Of a stretch of 64,000 nt of DNA, positions 19,038 through 28,257 are shown one piece after another. The notes beneath the pieces were generated by a model, which saw only the letters and a program-made list of their open reading frames with translations, ran no database searches and was not told the origin of the DNA. Every line of letters begins with the position of its first letter. Positions within the stretch are counted from its first letter, which is position 1. A program made the translations under genes and the position numbers. This stretch comes from CAYVVT01 sp964454335 (lineage in GTDB: Bacteria > Fidelibacterota > UBA8477 > JABMPR01): contig CAYVVT010000001.1 in assembly GCA_964454335.1 (NCBI GenBank), positions 434,001-498,000 on the forward strand. Direction: 5' to 3'.

Positions 19038-20674
19038 CAGCTTGCCTCGTATTCCACGGTGTCCCGGAATTGTGGTGCCTGCCGGTGCCGGCTGGCCTGT
19101 TCGTAGGCAAAGGCAACTTTCAGCAACAGTGGTTCTGACCAGGCGGTGCTGAAGAATGATAACCCAACGGGGAGACCGTGAACAAAACCCATGGGTACTG
19201 TGATGTTTGGATAGCCGGCCCGAGCCGCGGCGGAGGAACTGGCACCCAGGAAGTGATCGCCGTTGATCCAGTCGGTGAACCAGGCGGGTCCTCCGGTTGG
19301 TGCGATGATGAGATCGACCTCGTGTTTCGCCAGGGTGGCATCGATGCCGTCCCTGCCAGCCAGACGTTTTACCTTTTTCAGCGCCTGCTTGTATTCCTTG
19401 CTGCCCAGATCGCCTTTGGCCTGGGACTTGATGAGGATCTCCTGACCGAAATAGGGAAGCTCGGTATCGGCGTTTGCTTCATTGAAGGCAATGAGCTGTT
19501 CAAGCGTCTTTACCCCGGCTGTTGGTCCTCTTGAAGCGAAATAGATGTTGAGGTCCGCCTTGAACTCGTAAAGCAGAACATCGTAGGAGGCTGAGCCATA
19601 GTCGCCCTTGGTGACGATGTCGGCCTCATCAACGAGTTCGGCACCCTGATCTTTCATCAACGCTACAGCCTCCTCCATCAGAGCATCGACACCCTCATGA
19701 TAGCCCATAAGATTGCGGGCGATGCCTATGCGACTGCCTTTGAGACCCTCAGGATCAAGAAAACGCGTGTAATCACTGTGGATCCTGTCCTGATGATCCT
19801 GAGTGATGGGATCCTGCGGATCAGGTCCTGCCAGAGCGCTGAGGAGGATGGCGCCGTCCCTCACCGTACGAGCCATGGGTCCCGCGGTGTCCTGGGTGTG
19901 GGCGATGGGGATGATACCGCTACGGCTTAGCATTCCCAGGGTCGGTTTGATCCCTACGATACCATTCTGGTGGGAAGGACAGACCACCGAGCCGTTGGTC
20001 TCTGTTCCAATGGCAGCAGCGCATAAATTGGCTGAAGCTGCAACTCCCGAACCTGAGCTGGATCCGCAGGGATTCCGGTCCAGGGCGTAGGGATTGTGGG
20101 TCTGACCACCCCGGCCACTCCAACCGCTGGTGGATTTCTCAGAGCGGAAATTGGCCCACTCACTCAAATTGGTCTTCCCCAGCAGCACTGCTCCCGCCGC
20201 CCTGAGACGTTCGACGATGTGAGCGTCGTCCGCTGGGCGGGTATCCGTTAAGGCGAGTGATCCAGCCGTGGCGAGCATCTGGTCGGCTGTATCGATATTG
20301 TCCTTGATCATGATGGGAATACCGTGCAGTGGTCCCCGGATCCTACCAGAGGCCCTTTCCTCATCGAGTTTATCGGCGATCTCCAGTGCCTGTGGATTCA
20401 CCTCGATGACAGCGTTCAGGGATGGCCCGGAACGATCGACATCTTCGATGCGCTGGAGGTAGGCTTTCGTGATGGATCTGGCGGTATGTTTACCGCTTTC
20501 CATGACCTCACTGAATTGAGCGAATGTCCATTCGTGAAATTCAAACTCGGGTATGGCAGCAGGTTGTTTCTCCCCTGCTCCGGATGAGCCTTCCGGAGCA
20601 CAGGTTATCATTCCACCAATCGCCAAGGTAGAGCCGCCCAGGGCGCTGAGTTTGATGAAGTCACGTCGATGCAT
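19037..20674 (-). CDS. Amidase-signature hydrolase with Tat lipoprotein-type signal
   Basis: 545 residues. The N-terminus HRRDFIKLSALGGSTLAIGG has a twin-arginine motif (R3-R4) and a lipobox-like GMITC25, so it is probably exported folded and lipid-anchored. The amidase signature follows: Lys in GIPIMIKDNIDT, the Ser-rich loop GSSSGSGVAASANL with the cis-Ser, and the downstream GTETNGSVVCPSHQNG with the nucleophile region. These give the Ser-cisSer-Lys triad of GatA-like amidases, which hydrolyse carboxamides. AAGGAG precedes the ATG. The substrate is unknown; exported members act on peptide amides or small amides. A small gene of unknown function overlaps its stop. Confidence 0.9.
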   Translation of the reverse strand: MHRRDFIKLSALGGSTLAIGGMITCAPEGSSGAGEKQPAAIPEFEFHEWTFAQFSEVMESGKHTARSITKAYLQRIEDVDRSGPSLNAVIEVNPQALEIADKLDEERASGRIRGPLHGIPIMIKDNIDTADQMLATAGSLALTDTRPADDAHIVERLRAAGAVLLGKTNLSEWANFRSEKSTSGWSGRGGQTHNPYALDRNPCGSSSGSGVAASANLCAAAIGTETNGSVVCPSHQNGIVGIKPTLGMLSRSGIIPIAHTQDTAGPMARTVRDGAILLSALAGPDPQDPITQDHQDRIHSDYTRFLDPEGLKGSRIGIARNLMGYHEGVDALMEEAVALMKDQGAELVDEADIVTKGDYGSASYDVLLYEFKADLNIYFASRGPTAGVKTLEQLIAFNEANADTELPYFGQEILIKSQAKGDLGSKEYKQALKKVKRLAGRDGIDATLAKHEVDLIIAPTGGPAWFTDWINGDHFLGASSSAAARAGYPNITVPMGFVHGLPVGLSFFSTAWSEPLLLKVAFAYEQASRHRQAPQFRDTVEYEAS

Positions 20675-20810
20675 GGCATGTCTCCTTGCGGATGGAGTTT
20701 TGATTGGATTTTGGGGGTAACTTAGGCTGAGGTAGGGTGGTTGTCAGGTGTTTGGTTCGGGATAGCCGGATTACGTTTGGTGGTTAGTGACTGCAGCTCC
20801 GTTTAACATG

Positions 20811-21030
20811 TTGTTACTTTTTGAGGGAGCAAAAAGTAACCAAAAACTCCTTTCTTTACGCACATACTGGAAAGCATCTGTCGTCTGGTATTCAACTTGT
20901 TCGCTGTGGAATCGAAACTCGCTCACATGCGTTCGCTCAGACAGTGATTCCACTATTCGCTCACTGCGTTGAACCAGACTGGACAGATACTTCCCAAGTA
21001 GGTATGCCACGTATCGCACCAGGACAAGAA
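20811..21030 (+). repeat. Dispersed structured repeat, copy 5 (divergent, compensatory changes)
   Basis: The sequence is clearly changed but the fold is kept. The first hairpin is GTTACTTTTT (20813-20822) with AAAAAGTAAC (20831-20840), where other copies have CTTCTTTTT with AAAAAGAAG. The inner stem is GTGGAATC (20906-20913) with GATTCCAC (20946-20953), where copy 1 has CAGAATTG with CAATTCTG. The middle stem is GTCTGGTATTCAAC with GTTGAACCAGAC. The loop still reads GAAACTCGCTC..CTCAGACA, and the end CTTCCCAAGTAGG is kept. It lies between two minus-strand genes, opposite to their direction. Confidence 0.8.
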
Positions 21031-21058
21031 CAAACAATCCTAAATTCGGAATCCTTGA

Positions 21059-23410
21059 TTATGTGAGCGGCCAGAAGATGGGGAGCAGGAACAGAGAGAT
21101 CAGCAGCAGCAGGAGGACCAGGGGAAGGCCCACCTTTGTGTAGTCGGTGAAGCGATATCCACCAAGACCCATGACCAGGAGGTTGACCGGGTGACCCACG
21201 GGACTGAGGAAGGCACTTGAGGCGCCCAGAGCGACAACCATGAGCAGCGCATGAGGCGAGTAGGACATCTCCAGGGCCGTGCTCAGGGCAATGGGGGCCA
21301 TGATGACGGCCACCACAGCGGTGGGCATGATCTGGGCTGCCAGGGCGGTGATGATGAAAATACCGGCGATGATGCCGAGTGGACCGAGGAATTCGATGGA
21401 TCCCAGGACGCTATGCGCAATGAGAGCGGTTGCGCCGGACTTCTGCATGGCCAGACCCACGCCCAGCATACTGGCGATGAGAAAGATTGCCTTCCACTCG
21501 ATGGCACGATAGAAATCCTCCATTGTGAGGCAGCGCGTGAGAACCATCAAGGCTGCACCCACAGGTGCGGCGATGTAGATGGGCAGCAGTCCAAACCCTA
21601 CCGTGGCAAGGACACTCAATTCAATACCGGCGGCAATAGGGGCTTTGGGTTTGTCATAGATCTCTTCCTGCATACCGGTAAGCACCAGGAAGTCCTGGTC
21701 CTCGTGAAGTTCTGCCAGATCCTCCCTGGCCCCATAGACCAGGAGGGCATCCCCGGGTTGCAGGACCATGTCACGCAGCGCTGTGCGATAAGCCCGATCC
21801 TGACGCCAGATGGCCAGTACCGTCAGGCCATATTCTTCACGGAAATCGAGTTCGCCGATGGTTTTTCCCAGTACCGACGTGCGGGGCGCCAGGATGATCT
21901 CGGCGACCCCCACTTCATCAGATTCGAGCCGATCCAGGTCCTCCTCACGCTGGTCTTCCAGAATGAGTTCCTGGAGTCCGGCCAGAATGTCCAGGTTCTG
22001 TGGTTGGCCCAGAACGATGAAGATATCATTCTCCTCGAGAACGAAATCAATTCCCGGTATGAAAATGACCTCATTTCCACGGGCGATGCCCAGGACATTG
22101 ATCCCCAGGGCGTCCTTGAGATGGCTTTCACCAAGATTCTTGCCCACCAGGGCAGATCCTTCCGGGATGGCGATCCCCATGATCTGCCGGTGCAGCTTGT
22201 ACTTGAAGGCCACGTCCCGGGGTGAAAGACGCTGGAAGTCAGTGAACTGACCCTCTTCGGCCAGAGCCTCGATCTTGTCATCGAATCCCATGGCCACCAG
22301 GACATCGTCCTCGTGGAGACGGTATTCGCGGAGTTTGGACCATTTGACATGATCCTCACGCTGGATGGCCAGGATGTTCACATTGAAATCCCGGCGGAAA
22401 CCGGCTTCGATGAGGGTGCGTCCCAAAAGGGGTGAGAGTGCTTTTACCTTGATCTCGGCAAATGAGAGTGAGCGTGCGATCAGATGTTCACTGAGAAGGA
22501 AACCGCGTTTCAGCTCCAGGTGTTTCCAATTCCGCAGGGTCTCCAATTGCTCCACCCGGCCTTCCACCAGCAGTTTGTCGCCTTCCTGCAGTTCGGAATT
22601 GGGTCCTGGTGCCAGCATTGACTTCTCACGCCGAATAATAGCAAGAACGTTGAACCCGATGGCTGATCCCAGACGGCTTTCCGCCAGGTTCTTGCCGGTG
22701 AGCGGGGATCCTTCAGGGATGGTAAGTGTCTGCAGCCGAGCCTGGAGCTCATACTGACGTTTCATGATGTCAGCGAGACTGGTATCACGGTCAACAGGTT
22801 TATGTGGCAGCAGACGCTTGCCCAGGGTCACCATGTAAAGGATTCCCAGGCTCAGGACCACCAGGCCAAGCGGGGTAAAGTCAAAAATATTGTAGGGACG
22901 AAACCCGGCATCCTGCAGAGTGCCGCTGATGAGCAGGTTTGGAGCGGTTCCGATGAGGGTCGTCAGGCCTCCCAGCAGAGAAGCAAAAGCCAGGGGGATC
23001 AATAGCCGGGATGGTGAATTCTTGGTGGCATGCGCGATGCTGATGACCACCGGCAGAAGCAGTGCAGCCACACCGATGTTGTTCATGATCCCTGAGAACA
23101 ATCCTACAGTGACCATGATAACCACCATGAGGCGGCCTTCATTCTTACCGGCCAGTTTGAGGATCTGTTGTCCTACGATCTGTGCCACACCGGTTCGCAC
23201 CAGACCAGCACTGAGAACAAGAACCGCGGCTATAGTCACTACGGCATGATTGCTGAAACCAGCCAGGGCTTCGTCATGGGTGATGATCCCGAATACAGCC
23301 AGGATCAGCAGGGCACTGAAGGCTACCAGGTCCACCCGCAGCCATTCCGTCACAAAGAAGAGTACCGCTGCTGCAAGCGTTGCCAGGACGAATATGATAG
23401 AGACTGTCAT
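21059..23410 (-). CDS. SLC13-type anion permease with four TrkA_C domains
   Basis: A 783-residue inner-membrane transporter of the DASS/ArsB-like superfamily. Membrane segments cover about residues 1-205, and a second membrane half runs from about 600 to the end. In between lie four copies of the TrkA_C (RCK_C) domain, each with the pattern G(K/R)(N/T)L.E, hydrophobic NVLAI and GD.LLV.G (about 230-290, 315-380, 400-465 and 480-560). Such proteins transport sulfate, dicarboxylates or similar anions, usually with sodium. RCK_C domains bind ligands and are thought to gate transport. C-terminal GAALGASSAFLSPVGHPVN-type residues (ALGASSAFLSPVGHPVN) match the conserved SP.G.P.N motif. The ion is not predictable. 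Confidence 0.88.
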   Translation of the reverse strand: MTVSIIFVLATLAAAVLFFVTEWLRVDLVAFSALLILAVFGIITHDEALAGFSNHAVVTIAAVLVLSAGLVRTGVAQIVGQQILKLAGKNEGRLMVVIMVTVGLFSGIMNNIGVAALLLPVVISIAHATKNSPSRLLIPLAFASLLGGLTTLIGTAPNLLISGTLQDAGFRPYNIFDFTPLGLVVLSLGILYMVTLGKRLLPHKPVDRDTSLADIMKRQYELQARLQTLTIPEGSPLTGKNLAESRLGSAIGFNVLAIIRREKSMLAPGPNSELQEGDKLLVEGRVEQLETLRNWKHLELKRGFLLSEHLIARSLSFAEIKVKALSPLLGRTLIEAGFRRDFNVNILAIQREDHVKWSKLREYRLHEDDVLVAMGFDDKIEALAEEGQFTDFQRLSPRDVAFKYKLHRQIMGIAIPEGSALVGKNLGESHLKDALGINVLGIARGNEVIFIPGIDFVLEENDIFIVLGQPQNLDILAGLQELILEDQREEDLDRLESDEVGVAEIILAPRTSVLGKTIGELDFREEYGLTVLAIWRQDRAYRTALRDMVLQPGDALLVYGAREDLAELHEDQDFLVLTGMQEEIYDKPKAPIAAGIELSVLATVGFGLLPIYIAAPVGAALMVLTRCLTMEDFYRAIEWKAIFLIASMLGVGLAMQKSGATALIAHSVLGSIEFLGPLGIIAGIFIITALAAQIMPTAVVAVIMAPIALSTALEMSYSPHALLMVVALGASSAFLSPVGHPVNLLVMGLGGYRFTDYTKVGLPLVLLLLLISLFLLPIFWPLT

Positions 23411-23496
23411 GGTCGATTATGGTCAGTGATCTGTTTGAAGTTACGATGGGGTGGGGGAAGTTCAAGGGTTGGCACCGGGGGTGCAGGATAGTAAAC

Positions 23497-23645
23497 CGGA
23501 TCAACACCTCAATGTTGTGGTTTGTATATGTATCATTTTCTCCCTTCATTTTGAAGCGGCAAAAAGAAGCAAAAACCGCCTTCTCAGGGTTAATCCTTTC
23601 CAAGCAGGTATTCGTTGCCAAAATCCAGGACGTTCAAGCCTCAAT
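23497..23645 (+). repeat. Dispersed structured repeat, copy 6 (core-deleted)
   Basis: It starts with a small hairpin CAACA / TGTTG (about 23502-23517), then a weakened first hairpin CTTCATTTTG..CAAAAAGAAG (about 23545-23569). It then passes almost directly into the 3' end CCAAGCAGGTATTCGTTGCC. The branched stem and loop are missing. A 37-nt stretch at 23499-23535 is repeated before copy 7 (23691-23728), showing that both belong to the same unit. Confidence 0.65.
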
Positions 23646-23689
23646 CGAGAAGATTGCCTGAGAATTCCCCAAGCGGGGCTTTGTTCTGA

Positions 23690-24013
23690 GGGGTCGACAC
23701 TTCAGTGTTGTGGTTTGATTATGTATCGGTTAAACCCTTCTTTTTGAAGGATCGAAAAGAAGTTAAAAATCCTTTTGCGCCAGAGATCGGATTGTGACTG
23801 TCACCGTTCATTCCGCCATGAAGCTGAAACTCGCCCTACCGGGCTTCAAACAACAGCTTCATTTCCGCTCCAATTCACGGGACAGTCATGCTATCCGCTT
23901 TCGATTGCGCTTACCGAGCAGGTTCTCTATGCAAAGCATCAGGACTTATGAACTCCTTTGTCATTTCGAGAAAGCCAGAACTCCCTGTAGGGATTCTGGA
24001 TGACGAAGCAACC
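23690..24013 (+). repeat. Dispersed structured repeat, copy 7 (divergent)
   Basis: It has the small hairpin ACACTTCAGTGT, the first hairpin CTTCTTTTTGA / TCGAAAAGAAG (about 23738-23763), and a branched region with arms TGACTGTC and GACAGTCA. The inner stem is ATGAAGCTG with CAGCTTCAT around a loop beginning AAACTCGCC and containing GCCC..GGGC. Arm sequences differ from all other copies but are exactly complementary. The tail TCATTTCGAG (23961-23970) carries its own hairpin CCAGAACTCCCT / AGGGATTCTGG. Confidence 0.75.
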
Positions 24014-24124
24014 TGCTAAGTGTCCCACCAAGGTTTCTGCTATTGAACATGATTGGATGCTTATAACCACAATCATCCATCCACCACCCTGGCGGGATTC
24101 AGTTTTCTATCATACATTTCGTAG

Positions 24125-24556
24125 ATGGACTCAGCTTTTGGTAAGAACCATTCTACGCAATCTGCCTTTTCCCTGGTAGAGCTGATGATCGTCATCGTGA
24201 TCATTGGTCTTCTGGCGGCTATCGCGGTACCTGTGTATAACAAGAATGTGGAACACGCCATTCGGGCTGAGGGGGAGGCCGCACTGGGATCGATCCGCAC
24301 GCAGGTACTGGTGTATTATGGTGAACACGGTCACTTTCCAGTGGAAGATCTGTCACGGGTGGTAACCCAGAGCTGGCACAGCATCAAAGAGGGCGAACTA
24401 GATGGACGCTACTTCTCAGAATCGTCCTATTACTACCAGTGTTTTGACGGTGTCGACTATCTCATCGGTCTGCATCGTGGAGAAGTCATGGAACTGCACC
24501 GCTCGCTGAACCAGGATGGCCAATACGAGAACTGGGACCTTAGTGTGGATGAGTAG
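24125..24556 (+). CDS. Type IV pilin-like / pseudopilin protein, paralogue 2
   Basis: A 143-residue protein with a 14-residue leader and class III signal A14-FSLVELMIVIVIIGLLAAI; as in paralogue 1 the residue before the cleavage site is Ala. The body aligns with the 14714-15154 product: N...AI.AE..AALGSIR....VYYG, SW..IKEGELDG, SS.YY.C.DG..Y.I, then L..DG..E.W. The two genes lie about 9 kb apart and are clear paralogues. A GH57-like secreted protein follows on the same strand after 65 nt. Assembly genes are absent, so it must use a prepilin peptidase and assembly platform encoded elsewhere. Confidence 0.82.
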   Translation: MDSAFGKNHSTQSAFSLVELMIVIVIIGLLAAIAVPVYNKNVEHAIRAEGEAALGSIRTQVLVYYGEHGHFPVEDLSRVVTQSWHSIKEGELDGRYFSESSYYYQCFDGVDYLIGLHRGEVMELHRSLNQDGQYENWDLSVDE

Positions 24557-24621
24557 AGATACAGCATCTAAACTGACCAAATCGGTCCCTCATCTCCCAT
24601 AGCAGAATCATATATTTTGGT

Positions 24622-27234
24622 ATGCGTCACCTATTGATCGTTCTGATTTTGTCCATTTCGCTGCTAAAGGCGACCCCGGTATATTTTGCCTACCTCTGGC
24701 ATATGCATCAGCCGATCTATTACCCAGGCGAAACCATCGTAGAGACGGAAACAGCAGGACACTACGAGTATTCTGTCATCGGGATCCACACAGACCGGAC
24801 CGGACCGTATACCTCCTGGGTGCGGGATGCCATCGAAGCCGGCATGGACGCCGGCCTTGGTCAGCTGGGTGCGTCTGTGAGCTTCTCAGGTTCGCTCATA
24901 GAAAACCTGAATGTCCTGGAAGCCAACGGGACCGAGGCATTCACCAACTGGACTAACGACTGGATCTGGAGCCTTGCCCAGACGACCACCCAGGGGAATC
25001 CGAGACTGGACCTGGTACGCTTTGGCTACTTCCACCCGCTGATGGCGCTCATTGACCAGACTTCCATATCTGAGCAGATCATCAGCCATGGAGATCTGGC
25101 GAGTCCCATATTCCAAATCGCCACTCACTCCAGGGGGATCTTTCCTCCTGAGAATGCCTTTATGCTGCAGATGATCCCCGCGCTGGTGGAGAATGAGATA
25201 GACTGGGTCCTGGTGGATAACATCCATTTCGAACGGGCCACGCAGGGTTATCCCTATTCAACGGGCAGTAACCTGGTGGTCCCCAATCCGGCCGAACAGC
25301 TCAATCCAGATCCCGGTGATTGGCAGCAATTGAACGGCTTGTGGTGCCCTTCCGCCATCTCAGCCCAATGGGCTCACCAACCCCACTATGCAGCATATGT
25401 GGATCCCTCAACAGGGCTTGAAAGCCGTGTGGTCGTCGTACCTGCCTCACGGTACATCGGTACCGAAGACGCCCGGGGCGGTTATGGTGCTCTGCAGTAC
25501 GAGACGGTATTCTCACAACTCGAAGCCGCAAACACGGATCCTGATCACCCCATCCTGGTGGTCATGGCCCACGACGGGGACAACCATGGCGGTGGTACCT
25601 ATTCATATTACCACAATAATTTCCAGCAGATGGTCGCCTGGCTCAGTGCCAACTCCGAACGCTTCGTCTGTACCACCATTCAGGACTACCTGGACCAGTT
25701 CCTCCCGGATCCCGACGATGTCATCCACGTGGAACCGGGCAGCTGGAGCGGCGCGGACAACGGGGACCCTGAATTCAAGAAATGGAATGCAGATCCCCAT
25801 GGCGGTTATTCGCCCGATCAGAACAGTTGGGCGGTGATGACAGCGGCCAACAACCTGGTGAGGCAGGCCGAAGGTGTATCGCCATCGGATCCAGCCCTGG
25901 AAACGGCCAGACGCTATCTGCACATGGGTCAGGGCAGCGACTACTGGTACTGGGACTGGTCGCAGGGCGGGATCTGGGATACCCACCCAACCCGAGCTGC
26001 AAATCTGGCGATTACGAGTATTCAGCATCTTCTGGGGAATGCCCCTGAGGTCCAACCGCCGTCACTCTACCTGCCCCAACGCGAACCCTATAATCCCGGG
26101 GGTATGGAATGGGACAATCCACAGAGCAGTGATTTCCAGGTCTGGACCCTGGTCTATGACTGGACCGGTCTGGACAGTGTGTGGCTTTATGTCCGCGAGG
26201 ATCAGGACGGCTTCAATGATCCGCAGACCATCGACAATGAGACATTCTCTGGAGGACCAGATGCAGGAGAATGGCTCGGCATCGAGATGTCGGCAACGGT
26301 ACTTGAACCACAGACCAATGTGGATCCCCTGGTCATCGCGGATCTGTACACAGCCCAGGTCGAGGGTTTTGAGAACGTCCTGCTTGACTACTATGTCCGG
26401 GCGGTAGATCCCTGGGGTAATGCAGCCACTTCCATCATCCAGCATGTATATGTGGGTGATCTGGGGGGCGGTGGCCCGGACGGCTACGTGATGGACGGCA
26501 TCCTGGATGATGCTGCCGACCTTGTATTGGAATCCGACGAGCTCTTCCTATACGCACACACTGACGGTGAACAGGTCTATCTGGCAGCAAATTCCGCAGC
26601 GGAGATCGATGAAGACGTGTTCATCGTGGTGGCGAATCAGCCAGGTCCCATGGTCCCGGCGTTCTGGGCCAAAGCTGGACAGGTCTCGTTGTGGGAAGCC
26701 TACCTGGGGAATGAAAGCACCAACAGCTGGTCCGGCTGGTTCGATACCCAACAGGGGATCGACAACGCCACCGGTGAAGTTCTGGAAGGGATCTACCAGT
26801 TGAATGATCCTCCACCGGACAACCTCTATCTTGCTATGGTCACCTACGAGACGCAGGATGGGGGAGAATTGCTGCGACAGCTGCCCGTGGGCAACGATGA
26901 CATCAATCTGGATGCGGCTGAGTACCTGGCGTGGCCTATCGATGTCATCACCGGGTTGAGCTCACACCAGCCCCATTCATTTGAGATCAGCATCTATCCC
27001 AATCCAGGGAATTTTCAGCAGATCATTCAGGTAAGAACGATCCAGGAGGATGTCCTGAGGATATCCCTGTACAACATACTGGGACAGCAGGTAATGGCGT
27101 GGGATGAAGAGTTGCCGGCCGGCGAGCATCATTTGAAACTCCGATCTGCAAAACCTCTGTCATCAGGGGTCTATCTGCTCAGGGTGGAAGGTCGGGACAC
27201 CAACCAGCTCAGTAAATTGATCCGCATGAACTAG
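24622..27234 (+). CDS. Secreted glycoside hydrolase family 57-like protein with sorting domain
   Basis: 870 residues. A short signal peptide (RHLLIVLILSISLLKA) precedes a GH57-type N-terminal barrel with LWHMHQPIYYPGE, equivalent to the HQP motif near the start of GH57 enzymes. It also has HSRGIFPPENAF, equivalent to the W.PE motif. GH57 enzymes act on alpha-glucans. The middle (about 500-620) resembles a beta-sandwich carbohydrate-binding region, and DGYVMDGILDDAADL starts a second sugar-binding-like domain (about 620-740). The C-terminus SIYPNPGNFQQIIQV followed by LRISLYNILGQQV is a type IX-like sorting domain. It would act at the cell surface or outside the cell. The exact activity is uncertain because catalytic residues were not individually verified. 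Confidence 0.83.
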   Translation: MRHLLIVLILSISLLKATPVYFAYLWHMHQPIYYPGETIVETETAGHYEYSVIGIHTDRTGPYTSWVRDAIEAGMDAGLGQLGASVSFSGSLIENLNVLEANGTEAFTNWTNDWIWSLAQTTTQGNPRLDLVRFGYFHPLMALIDQTSISEQIISHGDLASPIFQIATHSRGIFPPENAFMLQMIPALVENEIDWVLVDNIHFERATQGYPYSTGSNLVVPNPAEQLNPDPGDWQQLNGLWCPSAISAQWAHQPHYAAYVDPSTGLESRVVVVPASRYIGTEDARGGYGALQYETVFSQLEAANTDPDHPILVVMAHDGDNHGGGTYSYYHNNFQQMVAWLSANSERFVCTTIQDYLDQFLPDPDDVIHVEPGSWSGADNGDPEFKKWNADPHGGYSPDQNSWAVMTAANNLVRQAEGVSPSDPALETARRYLHMGQGSDYWYWDWSQGGIWDTHPTRAANLAITSIQHLLGNAPEVQPPSLYLPQREPYNPGGMEWDNPQSSDFQVWTLVYDWTGLDSVWLYVREDQDGFNDPQTIDNETFSGGPDAGEWLGIEMSATVLEPQTNVDPLVIADLYTAQVEGFENVLLDYYVRAVDPWGNAATSIIQHVYVGDLGGGGPDGYVMDGILDDAADLVLESDELFLYAHTDGEQVYLAANSAAEIDEDVFIVVANQPGPMVPAFWAKAGQVSLWEAYLGNESTNSWSGWFDTQQGIDNATGEVLEGIYQLNDPPPDNLYLAMVTYETQDGGELLRQLPVGNDDINLDAAEYLAWPIDVITGLSSHQPHSFEISIYPNPGNFQQIIQVRTIQEDVLRISLYNILGQQVMAWDEELPAGEHHLKLRSAKPLSSGVYLLRVEGRDTNQLSKLIRMN

Positions 27235-27335
27235 AACCACTCTCGTCTTTAAAACTGGAAAAATGCCGTGTGGACGACAATTACCGTACTGCGGGGATGA
27301 TAGTTTTCTGCGAGCATGAAGGAAGGAAAGAGACT

Positions 27336-28208
27336 ATGCGCAGGGGTATGATCAGGACGGTTGGCGTAGAGGAAAATGTTCCCAGCAGACACCTGTGGGG
27401 GATCTTGGGGACTCTCCTGTTGTCCGCTGCCAGCCTGACGGCCCAAGATTACGAGGTGGGGGGTTTTCTCAGCTCCGAGACCTTGAATGCCCCCATGACC
27501 ATCTGTGCCAACGGCAGCGGCGAGACCACGATCAACGAATTGCTCAGCAGTACGGATGAGTACCCAAGGGCCGTCTGGATCGCCTTTTTCGCCTCCTGGT
27601 GAGGAAGCTGTCGGAACGAGATCGTCGATCTCGAGGAATACCACCAGAATATGTATGACCAGGGGCTGCGGATCATCAGTCTGGGCAGAACCTGGAATCA
27701 GCCCTACAGCTGCAGCGGCTGGGCCGATCTGGGTGCCACGTACCCTCTGGTAGACGATGAATTGACCCAATACTGGGATGATTTCGGGCTGGGGATCGTA
27801 CCCACCAATGTCATCATTGACGTCGATGGCCAGGTCCGTTTCAACTCTATCGGCTTCAACGAAAATCTCATTGCACCCATCCTGGAAGAATTGCTGGGGC
27901 CGGTGGACACTGCAGAGATCCCGACTCCAGAAACATTCATTCTGATCAGTAACTATCCCAATCCCTTTAATGCGGGGACAAAGATAGAATTCTCATTGGA
28001 AGAAGCCCGGGACATCAGGCTGGTGGTGAGGAATATCAGCGGTCAAGAGGTTGCCATGCTGCATGAAGGTTATCTCCCAGCGGGAAACCAGACCTTCAGC
28101 TGGGATGGATACGGTGATAATACTGCCGTGCTGTCAAGTGGGATCTATCTCCTTCAACTGCGCGCTGGCCCTCAGGTGCATTCTCACAAACTGTTGTTGA
28201 ATAAATAG
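27336..28208 (+). CDS. Predicted selenoprotein: secreted thioredoxin-like protein with UGSC site and sorting domain
   Basis: An in-frame TGA at 27600-27602 falls exactly on the first Cys position of a thioredoxin active site: FFASW-U89-G-S-C92-RNEI. Reading it as selenocysteine gives a single 290-residue protein. A signal peptide ends near LTAQ, then comes a TlpA/thioredoxin fold with the cis-Pro block GIVPTNVIIDVDG, and a C-terminal sorting domain (SNYPNPFNAGTKIEF to KLLLNK). Both flanking segments show ordinary coding sequence, and the frame continues for 202 codons after the TGA. A hairpin with the position expected for a bacterial SECIS follows. ATG 27336 has AGGA at 27324-27327. The alternative is a nonsense mutation of a WCGSC site. 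Other genes in the window use TGA as a normal stop, so general reassignment is excluded. Confidence 0.8.
27617..27633 (+). promoter_or_regulatory. SECIS-like hairpin after the in-frame TGA
   Basis: The arms CGAGATC (27617-27623) and GATCTCG (27627-27633) pair perfectly around a GTC loop. The stem begins 14 nt after the TGA and the loop lies 21-23 nt after it, within the range known for bacterial SECIS elements, which sit in the coding sequence just after UGA and usually have a G at the start of the apical loop. The loop is very short compared with the E. coli fdhF element, so this is a candidate only. Confidence 0.5.
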
Positions 28209-28257
28209 CTATTCCCCAAGGTGAATCCCGGTTAATTTTTCCCAGGACCTGAGGGTT

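Noticed and set aside
21251..22225. A 324-codon plus-strand frame.
   Set aside because: It is antisense to the well-supported SLC13/TrkA_C gene, with a His/Gln/Asp-rich composition typical of shadow frames.
27600..27602. General reassignment of TGA to a sense codon.
   Set aside because: Many genes here end in TGA with overlapping starts (for example pta, the 2Fe-2S and FAD subunits), so TGA is a normal stop.
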